Shown here piece by piece: positions 5,649 to 7,135 of a DNA stretch of 7,135 bases. The notes beneath the pieces were generated by a model that had not been told where the DNA came from, did no database searches, and saw only the letters and a program-made list of their open reading frames with translations. Positions within the stretch are counted from its first letter, which is position 1; each line of letters opens with the position of its first letter. A program made the position numbers and the translations under genes. The stretch lies in the NCBI GenBank assembly GCA_021841985.1, contig JAKCCP010000330.1, positions 1 through 7,135 of the forward strand. Reading direction: 5' to 3'. Source of the stretch: Pseudomonadota bacterium (lineage in GTDB: Bacteria; Pseudomonadota; Alphaproteobacteria; Acetobacterales; Acetobacteraceae).

Positions 5649-6305
5649 TCAGCGCGCAAAATGCCGGGTCGCTTCACGCAACCTCCGCAGCGCCCGGCGG
5701 GTTTCGCGCGCGAGGGCAATGAGCCCCGGGAGTTGCGAAGGCGCGGCGGCGAGCGAGGCGATGAGGGGGAAGAGCGCGATCCCGCCACCGGGATCGAACG
5801 CCGCTTTCGCCGCCGGCGGCAGGTCGCGCCCGGCGGGGTCGCCGATGACGCGGAGCACCGCGAACGGGATGCCATGCCGCGCCGCCGCGCGGGCGACGGC
5901 GCCGCTTTCCATGTCCACCGCCGCGGCGCCGGTTGCGGCGAAAATCCATGCTTTTTCCGCGCTTTCGCCGACGATGCCGGCGCTTCCGAGCACTGTCCCG
6001 GCGCGCGCCCCGGCAAGGGCTGCGACCAGCGCCGGGTCGGTCGCGAAACGCTCGCCGGCGAGGGTCACCACTGCCTCCGGCACGATGAGCGTGCCAGGGA
6101 GAAGCGCGGGATCGAGCCCGCCGGCGATCCCGAAGCTGATCAGCGCCGGCGCGCCGGCGGCGGCCAGCGCCTCGGCGCTACCGGCGCCGATCCCGATGGG
6201 GCCGATCCCGACCGCGCCGAGGCGGCGGGCGATGCGCGCTTCCGCCCGCATCCCGACGATGAACGCGGCGCCGGCCAGCGGAGGGTCAGAAGCCGAAGGC
6301 GACAC
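5649..6305 (-). CDS. hpnG: HpnG-type hopanoid nucleoside phosphorylase (MTAN/PNP superfamily)
   Basis: A 218-residue protein if it starts at GTG 6303-6305. HpnG removes adenine from adenosylhopane during extended (C35) hopanoid synthesis. Nucleoside-phosphorylase marks: IVGMRAEARIARR near the start, with E22 matching the catalytic acid of the related MTA/SAH nucleosidase; SFGIAGGLDPALLPG (57-71), the glycine-rich base/phosphate loop; AVDMESGAVA (129-138), with M132 and E133 as the ribose-binding pair; and VIGDPAGRDLPP, whose D156 matches the catalytic Asp that protonates the purine. It directly follows shc, overlapping its end by 20 bases, which supports the hopanoid role over general purine salvage. 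The start is uncertain: the next ATG (6249-6251) would clip the first strand (AAFIVG), and an upstream ATG at 6396-6398 would add Ser/Arg-rich shadow sequence. No Shine-Dalgarno sequence is seen, so coupling to shc translation is likely. Confidence 0.82.
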   Translation of the reverse strand: MSPSASDPPLAGAAFIVGMRAEARIARRLGAVGIGPIGIGAGSAEALAAAGAPALISFGIAGGLDPALLPGTLIVPEAVVTLAGERFATDPALVAALAGARAGTVLGSAGIVGESAEKAWIFAATGAAAVDMESGAVARAAARHGIPFAVLRVIGDPAGRDLPPAAKAAFDPGGGIALFPLIASLAAAPSQLPGLIALARETRRALRRLREATRHFAR

Positions 6306-7135
6306 GGCGCTGGTTGGCGTGCCGGAGCGCCGTGAACCGGGCCAGCGCGAGCAGCGGGAAATACTGTTTGTAGCCGTGATAGCGGAGATAAAAAACACGT
6401 GGAAAGCCGACCGCGTTATAAGGCTGCTCCATCCACGCGCCGTTTTCCCGCTGCGCGCCGGCGAGCCAGGCGATGCCGCGCGCGACCGCAGGGTGGTCGG
6501 CCTCGCCGGCGGCCATCAGCCCGAGCAGCGCCCAGGCGGTGTGCGACGGCGTGCTTTCCTTGTAGCGCCCCGGCGGCGCGCCGGCATAGGTTTCCTCATC
6601 CTCGCCCCAGCCGCCATCCTCGCGCTGGGTCGCGAGCAGGAACGCGACCGCCCGCTGGATCGCGGGATCATCATGGGCGAGGCCGAGCGCGTTGAGCGCG
6701 CACAGCACCGACCAGGTGCCGTAGATGTAATTCGTGCCCCAGCGCCCGAACCAGCTCCCGTCCCGCTCCTGCTCGCAGCGAAGCCAGGCGAGGGCGCGGG
6801 TCAGCACCGGGTCGCTGGCGGGGGTGCCGATCTGGGCGAGGAAGGAGACGCAGCGCGCGGTGACGTCGGCGGTCGGCGGGTCGAGCAGCGCGCCATGATC
6901 GGCGAACGGGATATGGTTCAGGAACTGGTGGTCGTTGTCGGCATCGAACGCCCCCCAGCCGCCGCCCCGGCACTGCAAGCCGATGATCCATTGCCGGGCG
7001 CGGGCGATCGCGGGGGCATGGGCGGAATCGCCGCTCCGGTGCAAGAGCATCCCGACGACGGCGGTGTCATCGACATCCGGGTAATGCGGGTTGGCGTATT
7101 GAAAGGCCCAGCCGCCGGGCGGCACGCCGGGGCGG
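6286..7135 (-). CDS. shc: Squalene-hopene cyclase, C-terminal 282 residues (5' end outside the window)
   Basis: The C-terminal part of a class II triterpene cyclase (also called HpnF), which folds squalene into hopene and diplopterol at the inner face of the cytoplasmic membrane. The window edge removes roughly the first half of the protein. The catalytic DVDD acid motif is present (7066-7077) within PGGWAFQYANPHYPDVDDTA. Repeated QW motifs follow: QCRGGGW, QERDGSW, QREDGGW and QRENGAW. Other cyclase signatures are FLNHIPFADHG with LLDPPTADVTAR, FGRWGTNYIYGTW, STPSHTAWALLGL, and the end segment GFPRVFYLRYHGYKQYFPLLALARF. The GTG at 7123-7125 within this frame is an internal Val codon, not the start, because conserved family sequence (RPGVPPGGW) continues upstream of it to the edge. 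It heads the visible run and is followed at once by hpnG. Confidence 0.96.
   Translation of the reverse strand, partial: RPGVPPGGWAFQYANPHYPDVDDTAVVGMLLHRSGDSAHAPAIARARQWIIGLQCRGGGWGAFDADNDHQFLNHIPFADHGALLDPPTADVTARCVSFLAQIGTPASDPVLTRALAWLRCEQERDGSWFGRWGTNYIYGTWSVLCALNALGLAHDDPAIQRAVAFLLATQREDGGWGEDEETYAGAPPGRYKESTPSHTAWALLGLMAAGEADHPAVARGIAWLAGAQRENGAWMEQPYNAVGFPRVFYLRYHGYKQYFPLLALARFTALRHANQRRVAFGF

Noticed and set aside
1..7135. tRNA/rRNA genes, CRISPR arrays, insertion sequences, phage or defence genes
   Set aside because: No regular spacer-repeat array, transposase, integrase, terminal repeats or cloverleaf sequence was seen; almost all the space is taken by metabolic, transport and housekeeping genes.

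Overview
GC-rich DNA with a strong bias for G/C at third codon positions. Gene order (aroE-coaE-dnaQ) together with hopanoid genes points to an alphaproteobacterium, perhaps of the Acetobacteraceae. The family-level placement is inference from gene content and style, not a database match.

Layout, left to right. Bases 1-122 hold the 3' end of an unrecognised plus-strand gene. It converges on a minus-strand class III omega-amino-acid:pyruvate aminotransferase (179-1510), with a strong hairpin terminator between the two stops. Upstream of the aminotransferase, also on the minus strand, is a Bcr/CflA-type drug-efflux MFS transporter (1592-2764). A 214-bp divergent intergenic region (2765-2978) separates the transporter from a plus-strand gene for a 165-residue Ala/Gly-rich protein of unknown function (2979-3476). 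That intergenic region has a near-consensus sigma-54 (-24/-12) promoter, a CCGGCA/TGCCGG inverted repeat roughly 100 bp upstream of the predicted transcription start, and a second inverted repeat over the -12 box.

The right half (3491-7135) is a compact minus-strand run, transcribed right to left: squalene-hopene cyclase (shc/hpnF, N-terminus cut by the window edge), HpnG-type hopanoid nucleoside phosphorylase, shikimate dehydrogenase (aroE), dephospho-CoA kinase (coaE) and a DnaQ-type DEDDh 3'-5' exonuclease (dnaQ). shc/hpnG, aroE/coaE and coaE/dnaQ overlap, and only a short gap separates hpnG from aroE, so the set is probably one operon with translational coupling. It joins two hopanoid membrane-lipid genes to the aroE-coaE-dnaQ housekeeping trio.

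Most of the window is ordinary core metabolism. The part most worth a second look is the sigma-54-type promoter with its repeats and the unrecognised small gene it appears to drive. The repeat arrangement suggests, but does not prove, flagellar or other activator-dependent regulation.
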